From positions 16,864,001-16,928,000 of the forward strand of contig NC_065877.1 of NCBI RefSeq assembly GCF_933775445.1: a DNA stretch of 64,000 bases, in the 5' to 3' direction. Source of the stretch: Argentina anserina. Taxonomy: Eukaryota; Streptophyta; Magnoliopsida; Rosales; Rosaceae. A model generated the notes under the pieces. It searched no databases. It was given only the letters and a program-made list of their open reading frames with translations, and was not told where the DNA came from. The position numbers and the translations under genes were made by a program. Within the stretch, counting starts at the first letter, position 1, and every line of letters begins with the position of its first letter. Positions 25,933-37,913 of this stretch are shown here, piece by piece.

Positions 25933-26526
25933 TTTTGGCGCCGTTGCTGGGGAATTGATTAATTCTCAAGGCTTTGAAGTGTTAATCTTATGTTATATTG
26001 TGAATTGTACAAGTGTATATTGGTTTATATGTTTCTGTGAATAGTAATCGGAAATAGTGTTTCTGTGAACAGTAATTTGAAGGATTCGAAAAAAAAATAT
26101 TGTGTGTAAAGTTGTTATTTGTTATATTGTTGTAGTAGTATGCCTATAGGAAACTTGTTACACATAGTGAATTTTTTTAAGGAAGCTAAATGTTTATTTA
26201 TGCTAGGTTTATTGTAAGTTATAAGGTGAACGGAATAGGTAAAGTCCATTTTGTTAATACTAGCCTTAACCCTCCATTTGTACCTTACAAAGGTCACTTA
26301 GGGTTGAGGGCGGCTTTTATTAACACTTTGGGGCCGGTCTAACACACAAAGTTATTCCGAGCTGAGTCAGGGGCTATGCTATTTTCATTACCCTGGTTCA
26401 AGGTTTACAAAATTGGATCTCAGAGGCCTATAGACTGACATACATCTCGGTGATGGAGTCGATTAGGAAAACATCCATTCGAGGTTGTGCCCCCGTGGTG
26501 TCCAACAAATGAGTCATGCCTTGTGA
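25933..26526 (+). repeat. Second primer site and leader after the 3' LTR
   Basis: The sequence after the 3' LTR is not host flank. It repeats 15240-15833 nearly base for base, including a tRNA-Asp primer site at 25936-25953 with one change (GCTGG for GCCGG). The match stops abruptly at 26526. This marks a second, truncated internal region sharing the LTR. Confidence 0.9.
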
Positions 26527-27413
26527 AAACCAGCTAGCAAAAACCTGACGGAGAACGAGAGCTTCTAATGCCACCATGGAACCAGAAGGATGGCTCTCAC
26601 TGCCACCACCAATCCAAAGCCAAAACCAAAACCAAAATGAATCGGACCAAATTCGGAGCCGACCCAAATTCAAGATCTCAAAGTCACCATCGGAAAGCAT
26701 GAGGAACAAAAGTAATCCAGTCACTCAAAGGACGCAAGGGAAGGGAGAGGGGGAATTTGTGGCCACCGCCATAGGTTTTGGAGATTTTGTCGCCGCCACT
26801 AGAGCAAACCCTAGCAGAGTGATAGAGAAAGTTTTAATTAAATTGTATATTTATCTCTAATATGTTCTATTTAGTATTTTCATGCTCTTAGGATTTTTAT
26901 TATATATATATATTTTAATTAAAAAGATAATTTAAGAAATCCACATCATTAGTTTTAATAAGCAAAAATGCAGAGGTGGCTCATACCACGTCATTTGATA
27001 TTATAAAATATATTGGTGTATACAACGAAATTTTTTCCAGTGCTTCCGGAGAACCACGTGGCAATGTCCAGTGGTCCCTCACTTTTTATATTTTGACACA
27101 TGGATTTATTACACTAAAATTATAATTTAATATTTTATTATTATTTGTGAAATGACTTTCATGAGTATTGATAATTTTGAACTAGAATTTCGGGTTTATA
27201 GTTTTAAAATATAGAATTTAGGGTATTAAAGTACATGATGTATGATTTTAAAGAGAAATTCAAAATAATCTTTAATAAATTAACTTAAATATATATATTT
27301 TAAATTAAATCTTAAGTATTAAATGATAATTGAAAGAGTACCGCTTCACATCATATCTTGAGCAGGGAAAGTAAAACATTTCCATGTTCCCCAGTTCGAA
27401 TTAGCAGAACTGA
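26527..27413. other. Flank and intergenic DNA upstream of RECA3
   Basis: 26527-26840 is GC-richer and open in several frames, like 12591-13016. 26841-27413 is very AT-rich and noncoding, and would hold the RECA3 promoter. I see no clear TATA box. Confidence 0.4.
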
Positions 27414-27461
27414 ATGGCGGCACACCTCACAGTTCAGAACCCAAAACCCCTAAAACCCTAA
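27414..27461 (+). promoter_or_regulatory. RECA3 leader: telo-box and possible uORF
   Basis: A telo-box AAACCCTAA lies at 27453-27461, a motif common in plant genes for DNA replication and translation. An ATG at 27414 opens a 15-codon frame that ends in the TAA of the same box, so it would be an upstream ORF if transcription starts before it. The transcript start is unknown. Confidence 0.4.
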
Positions 27462-27514
27462 ACACAGCTCCCTAAAATCCAACCAATCTATCGACGACAG
27501 CCCCCCTACAACAA

Positions 27515-30500
27515 ATGGGTTTACTTCCACACCGCCTTGGTCTGGCGGCGTTCAACCAATCTCGCATCTCTTCTCTACTCTTCTCCTTCCACCATCTCTC
27601 TTCTCTACATAGACCAACAAGAAGACACTCATCGACGACCACCACTTCTACTTGCACCGGTAATAATTTGGGTTCTTCACTTATCCTTTTACAATGAGTT
27701 TTTATTGCATACAAATTTTGACCGGTAGTGTTGCGGTTACAGCTGAATTTGATGCACTGGATTCACATGACGGTGATAATGAGGAAGCTAAAGAAAGAGA
27801 GAAAGACGCTGCTCTGCATTTGGCTCTCTCTCGCCTTTCCGGTGATTTCGGGCACCACTCCATGCTCTCCTTCCCCCGCTTCTTTCGCTCGAGGCGGGCA
27901 CCTGTTATCTCCACTGGTTCTTTGAAGCTTGATATTGCTCTCGGCACCGGAGGATTACCAAAGGTAAAAATTAATTGGCATTCTTATATCTTGTAATAGG
28001 CTGAGTTTAAGAGATTGGATTATTATTATTTCAGAACTCTAGTGAATGTTGCATTTTGCTCTCTCCAGGGAAGAATTGTTGAAATATATGGGCAGGAAGC
28101 GTCTGGCAAGACTACTCTTGCACTCCACATTGTCAAGGAAGCCCAAAAGCTTGGAGGTCTGTATTACTCTTTCGTGTCAGTATCTGCGTAGGAAATTATG
28201 TCCCTTAATTCAGTTCATTCACGTAGTTTTCTGATAAGCAACTTACCATAAACTAGAAATTTTCAGTTGTTTGTTTTATACTCAAGTAATTATTGTCCTT
28301 AGTTGCCAAAAGAATGTAATTGGTAATAGGCTGATGGTGTTACAAAAAGAGAAGCAATTGATTATTCCAGGGTTGCTGACTGTCAAAATATTCACGTAAC
28401 AAGCATCTCCCACAAGATATCAATAGCTATGGAAATGCTTTTTCATTAGTCCCTAGAACATTAGTTTTATTGTGGATCAATACAACTCGAGTTCAACCCA
28501 TTTTTTAGTTCCTTAGCTTGGTTCATAAAAGAACAAGCGAGATCAAGCTCAAGCTCAAGCTCGATATATTTTAGGAGATTCAAGCCTGTGAGCCATAATT
28601 GCAGATAGTTTTCGTAGCTAGCCTCTTGGAAACTTATGCATAGATTCCCATTTATGTAATCCTGTTTTCGTTTGCATTTGGTATGTGTACCCCAGGAATT
28701 AGATTGACTACCTCTTTGTATCTACTTATTTCTGTATACCACCACATGCTGCTTGAGTATTCAGATATAATGTGCATTGTTGGATTGCTGCCATTATTCT
28801 TTTTCTCAGAGCCAGTGAGATTAATCGCATATGAGTGATACCCAAAATATTACTTGCAGTTCTCTTTTTATGGCCAAGTACAAGGATTTAAAAGAAACTT
28901 CAAATCTTAGTATTTATCTTTGTAGTATAGTTTTGGAATTGGCATGAGAATAATCATTCCATTGAATTATTTAGGAAATCAAGCTACTTCTCATTTATTT
29001 GAATGTAGGAGGTTCTTTTGATATTTTGACACGATCGCAAGTGGTTAGAGCAAAGATATTTAGTATGGTTGGAATAATGAGAGATAGTAAAATAAAAGTA
29101 ATAGAAGAAGTTTACTACAAATGGGGCAGTAAGGTGGGGAGTTAAGGGTCTTAAATGCAATCCAATCAGTATTCAGAAAATGGAGTGCTTGGAAAGAGCT
29201 TTCAAAGAATGAGAAATAACACAATAATATTTAAAAATGCTCAAGGAGAAGATGCAGCCTGGCTCTATGGGCTTCATTTCTTAAGAGTTCAAGAAGAGTT
29301 TCGATTTTACAGTTCTCTCAAGTTGGACTGCAGCAGTTATGTAGTCTTAAAGTCATGGTTTCATGCCTTAGTCTTTGTTCTTGTTTGTTGTTACTGTTGC
29401 AGCTATGTGTTGGACAGTTTGGTTAGTACAACCTGAAGGCTCTTAAAGAAATTAAAAATATAGGAGTCAAGGATCTCTGGGCAAGAATTCACAAATGGTC
29501 TTTTCTATCGTTTTATGCAGATGTAAATTGATGATTCTTGTCAATTAATTATCGAGTCTTGGGATGTTGTCATGGTTTTTATTTTCCTTATTTTAAAAAC
29601 ATACTGGCAATGACAGGAGATGCCCTGGCAGACGAGACCGCAGCCTGATGGTTTTCTTTCTTTAGTTTAGTCTTTGCTCCTGTGGACTTCAAGTCTACAG
29701 TTTGTGTTTCTATCTTAACAAACTCAAGTATTTGTTCTCAAAATACTGCAAGACATTTGCTTATTCCAGTAGGGTGATTGCAGTTCATGTTAATGTTTTA
29801 TTATGGTTACTTCACAAGACTGTTGTCATTGTTCTTTGACAGGGTATTGTGCATATCTGGATGTAGAGAATGCTATGGACCCTTCACTTGCAGAATTGAT
29901 GGGTGTAGACACAGAAAACCTTCTCATTTCATATCCCAATTCTGCAGAAAATGTGCTCAGTGTGGTTGACACTCTGACTAAAAGTGGTTCCTTGGATGTA
30001 ATTGTTGTGGATAGTGTAAGTGGTTATACTGTGGATTACTTTTACCACTTGGGTTTAAATTTGGCTTCCTCTACACGCTGCCATTTATTATCTCTGTTGA
30101 TTGATAGGCCTATTGATATCGTGCACCTAATTGTCCACATACATTCAGAACCAGACACAAAAAGTAATGCTGAATGTCTACAACTCTACATATATTTATA
30201 AGGTTCCGGTTATCAGATGAATGAATAACTAAGACACTGGCATAGATTTAAAAAGTGGTATATTGTTCACGCCAAAAGAATATATGTTTGATAAATCTAG
30301 AAAGTAACTTTCTGCGTCTTTTTTTTTTTAGAAGAAACTTTCTGTGTGATAACTGATAAGTAATAACAAATGAGATATAGAACAATGGGTTGAGTTAGAC
30401 TAGATACTCACAATGGTTTATCTTAAATTTATGATATTTTTTTTAAATATATTAGAGTTGTATGCTTGAATTTTCAGGTAGCTGCTCTGGTCCCTCAGTG

Positions 30501-31862
30501 TGAACTTGATGTTGCAATTGGTAGTGCATACCCAGATGCTCAGTCAAGAATAATGACCAGAGCACTACGGAAAATACATTCTTCACTAAGCCATTCTCGA
30601 GCACTAGTTGTTTTTGTAAATCAGGTTATTACCACCATACTTGACAGTTTAGTCCACTGTTGTATTTATATTTATAATAATCTCCAGTAAGAAGGAATGG
30701 ATGCAAACTATCTGACAATTCTTATGTATCCAGGTTAGATCAAGCTCAAACTCAGGCAAAGGTTTTGGACCTCTTGATGAGGTCACCTGTGGTGGAAATG
30801 CCTTGAGATTCTATGCAGCAGTTAGATTGAGACTAAAGAGAACGCGGTTGCTTAAGACCGAGGATAAGGTACTGTTTTAATAAGTTTATTAATGAGAAAA
30901 GATTTTGGGTTCTTTTGTCCTTTTTGATGATGATCAATGTGGGTTACTCATATAAGTGTTCTCTACTCATATAAGTGTTCTAGAGAAGTTCCTTCTTTTG
31001 CTTCTAGGCCAGAGTTATGTCTCTTGGCCTTTGCTGTAAGAATAAATTCAGTTGTCTTTGTGACATCAATTTTGCAGAGCAATGAGTACTAACAAAGAGT
31101 AGCACAAAGATGAAAAACTGAAAAACTTACACAAGAAACCTTAAGAACCAAAGACCAACTAATAGAAAGCAAGAAAGAAAGTGCAAAGAAAATCAAGACA
31201 TTACTTATGTAAGTGAAGCATACTATTGTTCATGAGCAAGGTAAGTAAAAGTGCTTGGTAAATTGCATTAGTGCTACTTTTTTTGATGACTATATGAAAA
31301 TTATTGAAAAAAACTGCACACGTGCAAAACCCCCAACCCCCAGCTTGGACAATTTAAGGTTTGATAGAAGAAAGAAAAATTACCTGCTTGTTGTGGGCAT
31401 TTGGTTGAGCTATCTGATAAAATCCTGATTGCAGTGTGTAAAATAGTACCTGTGGATTTACATTGCCTCTATACTGGCCAAGAGGGTTGTCAGTTTATTT
31501 GTTACTCTGGACTTATTTGTTTCTCTAAACCATAACTTTCGATCTCTTGTTTTCTTTCTTATTAGATTACAGGTCTTGGAATTTCAGTGCAAGTGGTGAA
31601 AAATAAATTGGCACCGGCATTGAAGAAGGCTGATCTGGGGATACAGTTTGGTAAAGGCTTATGCTGTGAATCTGAGGTATTGCAATTGGCTTGTGAACAT
31701 GGGGTCATTGTTAAAGAAGGAAGCAACTACCACATTGGAAGAAATGTTTCGAGTAATGAACATGCGGCAGAACAGTATCTGGCTAAGAATGATGAGATTT
31801 TGAGCAAGATAATTAGCATCTTGAGGCATAAATTATTTGAAGGAGATCGTCAGAGTTTGTAG
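27515..31862 (+). CDS. RECA3: Mitochondrial RecA homolog, seven exons
   Basis: RecA-type recombinase for organelle DNA strand exchange, repair and recombination surveillance. Exons with GT-AG introns and matching phases are 27515-27659, 27743-27963, 28069-28156, 29843-30015, 30478-30624, 30734-30868 and 31566-31862, giving 401 residues. Residues 1-48 ([20 protein letters not shown]...) are rich in R and S with few acidic residues, as in mitochondrial presequences. The Walker A motif GQEASGKT is at 130-137, followed by [10 protein letters not shown] with the catalytic glutamate. Walker B LDVIVVDS is at 202-209. VNQVRSSS and [11 protein letters not shown] (loop L2 region) are at about 256-290, and VVKNKLAP follows. 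The length and lack of a long C-terminal tail fit RECA3 rather than the plastid RECA1. Intron 3 (1.7 kb) is the largest. No disruption was seen. Assignment to RECA3 over RECA2 is by memory of family motifs, not alignment. Confidence 0.85.
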
Positions 31863-32518
31863 ACTGGGACTGAATCAGCATTAGTAATATTGAATGGATT
31901 AGTGCCCTAGTTACTTGAGTGCATGATGCTGTCTGAAGGATCATGACATTTGCTAATTGCTAAGAGATGTATTCGTTTAAGGTGGTAGTCTCTTTTAAAA
32001 CACTGGAGGTGGAATGGGATCCTGGGCAGTCTGATATGAAGCTTCCTCCATTACTTATCAGCTCCCTTTAAGGACATTTGAGCTGTTCTCTGGTTTGTCT
32101 GGAAACTAATGCATCACAATCTTACCTTGTAAATTAAATGTATAAAACTTTGTAGACTTTGTTCTGAACCATGTTAACGATACGCGTATCTCTTGATTAT
32201 GATTCTACATTTTTTTGGGTGCCAAGCCACCAGTTTCCGTCCCCAACCAAAACCTAGCAAGGTGGCAAAAAAAAAAAAAAACTTCTCACCCTAATATTCA
32301 TGTATGAGCTGGAGTCCCCTAATATTCTCGTGGTTTTTATGGAAGGTCAACTAAATTAAGCATACCTATGCTCGAGTCTTGACATGCTCACCAAACGTTG
32401 CATGGGGTTCACAAATCTGCCACATCATCCTATAATCTTTTTTCATTCACTTAAAAGTTAAAACTTGAGTAGAATTTGTTGTAGGAGACCATCTCACACC
32501 CTAAGTTATAACCTAATA
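31863..32518. other. RECA3 3' UTR and downstream DNA
   Basis: An AT-rich tail with TATAAAACTTTG and similar possible polyadenylation context around 32130-32160, then noncoding sequence up to the hAT-like element. Confidence 0.4.
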
Positions 32519-32959
32519 TAGGGCTGGGACCGGTACGGTTTGGTTTGGGATTCGGCCGATACTGATACCGATATCGATAATTTATTCGGTTTCAGTTTCA
32601 GTTCCGGATCGTAAATTTGAAACTTAATACCGAACTGAACCCGTACATATCGATTCGGGATAGGTTTGGTTCGGTAAAATTGTACATTTTTACATGTATT
32701 TCTATCTATTTATAACTATTAGCTAATGTAAATTAACATTCTAAGTCTTTAAAAGTACAATGTAGACCTAAAAAACTAAAAACAATATTGAAAATGCATA
32801 TATTTAATATATTTTATACCGAACCGTACTGTTTATAAAATTTCAGTATTACGTTCGGTAAAAGACGAAGACATTTTACCGATTCGTCCCGACCAGTCGG
32901 TATTCGGTACGGGACGGTCGGTTTCGGTACCATTTTTTCGGTACCAACTCCCACCCATA
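32519..32959. mobile_element. Non-autonomous hAT-like element
   Basis: A 441-bp element with ends TAGGGCTGGGACC and the inverse of CAACTCCCACCCATA, flanked by 8-bp duplications ACCTAATA (32511-32518) and ACCTGATA (32960-32967) with one mismatch. The interior is dominated by CGGTAC, CGATACCG and TTCGGT words in both orientations. It has no coding capacity. Eight-base duplications and TA-GGG termini fit hAT. Confidence 0.7.
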
Positions 32960-32967
32960 ACCTGATA

Positions 32968-33785
32968 TATAGTAAGACTTCTTATAAAAAACAATCTATT
33001 TCAAATGTAGTAATTAGAAAAACATCAAACAAGATTTAAAAATTAGAAATAAGTCACGTAACTACATTTGTTAGACCGTTGTTCTGAAGTTTTGTGAAAA
33101 TTACACTCATTGCCACTAGATTTGATCCTAAACTCGGTGAAATGCAGTGCCTTCATCATCGTCGTTCTCCGACTTCTTCCTCCTCGACGCACCGGCTTGC
33201 CTCTACCACTTCCAATCCTCCGATCAATCCCTTCCATTTTTCGTCACCCTAAAACCTCATTTCTCATAAAACCTCGCCGTTGAAGAAGGCTTCGCCGTCC
33301 CTCACCTTCAACACCATTGTGTTCGGAGAGAGCCCGATGTCAAAACTATGCAAATTCTCCTCTGATCTTCTACCGCAGCAGAGAGCATACCCCGCCCTCG
33401 ATTTGATTCTACTCTTCCATACTCGATTTCGATGTCATGGAATCGAAGACCTCGTCAGATTCTCACTGCATCCGCCGTCCTCGATTTGCAGATCTAACCC
33501 GAAGATCCGAAAGTCGAAGACTAGAGCTTGGAGACGAGCGTCGGATCAAATCTGTTGAGGAAGGAGAGGATCGACGGGAGAGGTTCGACGCCGGAAGCAG
33601 CGGAGACTAGAAGACAGATAGTGCGGGACAGAGTGACGTCGGAGGTGCGTCGGTTTTCCTTGTCGGAGAAGATTTGATTAAGCTTAGCCCAGAACGGTGT
33701 CTCGACCACCTCAAAAATTCACTTGGTGCCCATAGTAGTTTTCTGAGTGCCGCCTCAGCTATTGGGCAGTTTCTTTTTAGTAAAT
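32968..33785. other. Noncoding between hAT-like element and minisatellite
   Basis: The part 33100-33720 is GC-richer, with overlapping open frames on both strands (33043-33237, 33280-33558, 33521-33709). None resembles a known protein, and frames open on both strands argue against coding. Confidence 0.4.
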
Positions 33786-34738
33786 TGCTGTCAAACTATC
33801 ACTCTAACTGTCACACTATCTATCATACTAACTTTATAGTGTGATAGCTAGTGTGACAGGCAGTGTGAAAAGTAGTGTGGTTGGGTATGACATCACATTA
33901 ATGTTGATATTTGGATCGTGTATAAGTTGATTTGAGAAGTTCAAGATCAAATAACAATAAACAAAGATTCGTTATTTCTAGTCATTCTTCTTCTTTCTCT
34001 TCTTCTAGTCACAACAGTCATATAAAAGTGCTGTGATATGAGGTGTGACAGAAAATGTGATTGTGACAGCGGGTGTGATAGGTAGTGTGACAGCGGGTGT
34101 AATAGATAGTGTGACAGCAAGTGTGACAGGTAGTGTGACAGCGTGTGTAATAGGAGGTGTGACAGCGGGTGTGACAGGAGGTGTGACAGCAGGTGTGACA
34201 GACAATCTGATTGGCGGTGTCTTTACTACTACATAAAGTGTCAATATGTATTAGTTTAAGATTACAAAAGTTTGTTATTTCTAGTCATTTTCTTCATCAT
34301 CATCATCATCATCTTCTTCCTTTACGTTTTCTTTTTCTTTTTCTTTTTACTACATAGTCACACAAAAACGGTGTGACAGTTAGTGATATGTATTGTGACA
34401 GATAGTGTGACAGATTGTGTGACAGTGGTTGTGATAGGTAGTGTGACAGCGAGTGTGATAGGTAGTGTGACAGAGGTTGTGACAGGTAGTGTGATAGGGA
34501 GTGTGGCAGATAGTGTGACCGTGGGTGAGATACGTAGTGTGACAACGGGTGTGACTAGGGTTGTGACAGATAGTGTGACAGAGGTTGTGACAATGAGTGT
34601 GACAGTTAGTGTAAATAGATAGTGTGACAGGTTCTGTGACATCGGTTGTGATAGTAGGTGTGACAGGTAGTGTGACACTGTATGCGACAGGTAGTGTGAC
34701 ACTGTATGTGACAGTGGTTGTGATAGGAGGTGTGACAT
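33786..34738. repeat. 12-bp minisatellite with orientation switch
   Basis: A degenerate 12-base unit of the type GTGTGACAGGTA is tandemly repeated in blocks at 33837-33882, 34033-34215 and 34371-34738. In the second block the units alternate between a ...CAGCGG and a ...AGGTA form, giving a 24-base higher-order unit. 33786-33833 holds the same motif inverted, head to head with the first block. Spacers between blocks share a TTATTTCTAGTCATT phrase (33975, 34275), so a larger unit of block plus spacer has also duplicated. The second spacer includes CAT and TTTTTC runs. Because the unit length is divisible by three, long frames of valine-threonine repeats appear by default. Confidence 0.9.
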
Positions 34739-35975
34739 GCCGAGCGAAAATGTGGAAATATGCGAAATTTTGTTAAATGAAGAGAATAACTAGAATTAGG
34801 GAACCTTGAGCTTCGGTTTTGCCGGAATTGCTTGGAGCACCGCCATCGATGGCGGCAACCTTTTGCGATGGTTGTTGCGCGTTGTATGGTTGGTCAATTC
34901 GGAGTGGGTAGTATATCAAATGAAATAGGGGAGCGAGATCTTTCTAACGGTACTAATGTCATCAAAATCTATCGTCAGACGAGAAAGTTATGACCGAAAT
35001 TAGAAAAAGAATGACAAAAAACGTGAGAAAGGGCAAAACAGTCTAGAAAATATTTTAAAAGTGACTTTTTCTAATTTTGTTGACTTTTTTATAATTTCCT
35101 CTTAAATGTGATGAACTTTTTATAATTAATTCATAAGTAGTGATTTTTTTCTAATATAAGTTAGGAAATTGTACCTTTTTATAATTTGCCCCATATAGTA
35201 TACCATAGCCTCCCACCGTAAGGCATTTCACATTCCCCATATTTTTATACCGTATAAATATGGTGATAAGCCAATTATAACATTCCAAATGGTACACTAT
35301 AGGCTATATATTGTTTATTATTTTCTCTTTTTTCCCTTTAAAACTCAACTAACATTCATTTGAATCATTTCTCAATTATAGTTACAATTTCCTTGTAACT
35401 TTGTTGATATAAAAAATTATACCATTACAAAGATCACAATGAGCTCTTTCATTTGAGCCTAATATTGAACATAATCTGGCAAAATTAATGTTGGACATAA
35501 AATTAATAGTGGTTTTTAAGGAGAGAATATTATAATTTTTTCTTAATTATAGCCTATATGTATACCTTAAGGAGGGAAGCTATTGCAAAAGCTTCCAAAA
35601 AACATCTTTAGTATATTCCATTCATGTAAGATAAAAATACAACTAACCTTACCAAATATAGGGTACGCCGGTACGGTGGCAGATGCTCTTAAAGGTCAGG
35701 TTCCTTTTAGGGTTACTGAAATCGTAATTAAGTCTAGCTTCGTTGAAAATTCATGCATGTTACATCATGACCGATTATAGTATGCACTAGGCTTAGCCAG
35801 CCATAAAAGATCTTTGAGTTATTAATGATGTGGACCGGAATTATCCATGGTACGTTAGACAAGTACGTGCGGATTAATGCAAGAAGTATATATAGTGTTT
35901 AATCATGATTATATATGATTTTTAACAAGAACTAAATTTAATCTAACATAACTATGAACGTACTACTTTAGATTT
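34739..35975. other. Intergenic, nothing recognised
   Basis: The left part is moderately mixed, the rest AT-rich. No convincing open frame, inverted repeat or LTR end was seen. Confidence 0.5.
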
Positions 35976-36143
35976 ATTGCAATAACCTTGGCACTGTTGG
36001 CAGGTTAGGGTTACAACCTAGCTTTTATTTACCCCTTCACACCTCGTGTATAAAATAAAATTGCAATAACCTTGGCACTGTTGGCAGGTTAGGGTTAACA
36101 ACCTAGCTTTTATTTACCCCTTTACACCTCCTGTATAAAATAA
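35976..36143. repeat. 84-bp tandem duplication
   Basis: Two adjacent copies (35976-36059 and 36060-36143) begin ATTGCAATAACCTTGGCACT and differ by only a few bases. Confidence 0.9.
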
Positions 36144-36504
36144 AAGAGTTCAGTTTCTCAATAGTCTCTCAATTCTCGTGCACATGTCAGTTTAATCCCC
36201 AAATTTATAAAGTGATCAATGTGGTCCACAGAGTCTTATGTTGCTATTAACAAGATTCATACCATTAAGTCTTTGACTAATTCCATTACAGACCCCTTTT
36301 TTTTCTTAGATTCAACCTCTAGGTACTAGCCTTCAAGATGGCAAAAATTCGTCTAACGACTCCCTAGTCTAAATGGCTACTAAATCTGGTGGAATCACTG
36401 TTGTATTAGTGTGTTTAAATCTAAACTTTTCTAAAATAACAAAAAAAATATGCGAAATAGAAAATGAATATTTTTGTGACGGAATATGGGGCACAATCCT
36501 AGAA

Positions 36505-36510
36505 TTTATT
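36505..36510 (-). terminator. Pararetroviral polyadenylation signal
   Basis: AATAAA on the minus strand, about 300 bases after the viral TATA box, the spacing expected of caulimovirid transcripts. Confidence 0.55.
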
Positions 36511-36807
36511 TAAGCAAGCAATATTACAATCATTAAACCTAGAGCCTCACTCTAGAGTAAACATCTAAAACTGTTTAGCCACTCATAATTTTGAATTAAA
36601 TTACAAAAACATACAAATGCTTACTTGTAATTATAACTTACGTTACAAATAGCACACCACACCCAAAGATTATATTGTAATCACACTTACACTCACACTC
36701 CCACAAACTACTAATGTTTTTACACACTTCTCACTTCTTAAGGGAGATTCAGAAGACAATTTTCTCTCTGGTTTTTTCAATGTCTTCTCAAGGAAGTTCT
36801 CTTTCCC

Positions 36808-36814
36808 TTTTATA
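36808..36814 (-). promoter_or_regulatory. Pararetroviral TATA box
   Basis: TATAAAA on the minus strand, in CTTATAAAAGGGAAAG, lies after the last viral ORF and before the polyadenylation signal, as in the intergenic promoter of caulimovirids. Transcription would run toward lower coordinates, away from the viral genes in this linear copy. Confidence 0.6.
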
Positions 36815-37032
36815 AGCTCCGGACTTCAAATTTCAATTAAAACTTCTTCAGAAATAAGTGGACGACAAGGAATCTTATCTTGATAACTTTACTTTTATCA
36901 AAGCAAAGTTGTTGTCCTCATACGTCGACAACATTTTTAAAACAAGGTTGAGTGTCTTCTTGTGTCGCCAGCTTCTCAGCCCTCCATCTTATTAAAATCA
37001 AATGAATCATCTGATCCAAAATCTTTAGGAAC

Positions 37033-37913
37033 TTATTCGAGATCCGAATCATATATAGGAATTTTTTCCTCATGCTCAATTTTTTCTAGCCACGTAGTTG
37101 AGGCCAAACTGTAATCGATTTCTTTTCTTGCTAATGACTTAAAGCAATCACAATTCTGAGGGAAAGGATGGTCATAACGAGTAACCATAATTTTTTCTCC
37201 TCTTGCTAAGAGACTTGCACTATAATCTCTTGGAATCATCTTCCTTATGCTAGTAATAGTCATTGCCTTCATCCAAGGAATGCTCTGATTAAGCTTGGCA
37301 TTGTCCTTTTTGACAAAAGCCGGCTTTGAAGACCCTTGGATTATTCTGACATAATGGTAGGGGAGATATAATTCGTTTCTCCATTGATTACTGTCCATTC
37401 AGAAAGTGTGGACACAAATTTTAATCTCAGGATGCATCCATCAGGTCTAATATTCTTAACAGCTTCATGAATTATTGCCGGAAATCCCTGTAAATCTTCA
37501 TTTGACTTTGTCCACAGATTACGAACAAAACCATTTTCCAAAAGCCAAAGTTTGTGCTTCTGGGGATGTTCAGCTTGTACATCCACAAGATATCATCCAT
37601 AATATGGGCCATGAACTACCATTAATGTTTCTGTAAGAATGTCTCTTTTGTTAGAATTTCCCAGATAATTATGAAAATTATACCAATCCTCCTCACTTAG
37701 GGCTGCGATAGGAACCTTGGCACTTTCAGGATTTTCAAAGTAGATCACCTTTGGATTTTGACCTTCTTCAGTAGCAACTTGCTTATTTTTTGCATGAAAT
37801 CCATGTAGCTCTTCTGCTAATACTTCAAGGGATTGAAGCATGAGATACTCATTCTTTTGATAGAAATTGTAAAGAATATTGTCGACTATAATATTTTGTT
37901 TAAAGGACAACAC
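37033..37913 (-). pseudogene. Caulimovirid downstream ORF, function uncertain
   Basis: This frame lies in the position of the last caulimovirid gene, which in several genera encodes the translation transactivator/inclusion-body protein. I cannot confirm that identity from motifs. Reading starts at 37913 and is interrupted by a TGA near 37595. It continues to about 37345 and then shifts into another frame that stays open to 37033. The product is hydrophilic, with scattered tryptophans. It follows RNase H directly, with a 28-base overlap of frames. Confidence 0.55.

Noticed and set aside
34005..34738. Frames encoding valine-threonine repeats on both strands, resembling a repetitive surface protein.
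   Set aside because: They are the automatic translation of a 12-base tandem repeat. They are open on both strands and lack any gene context.
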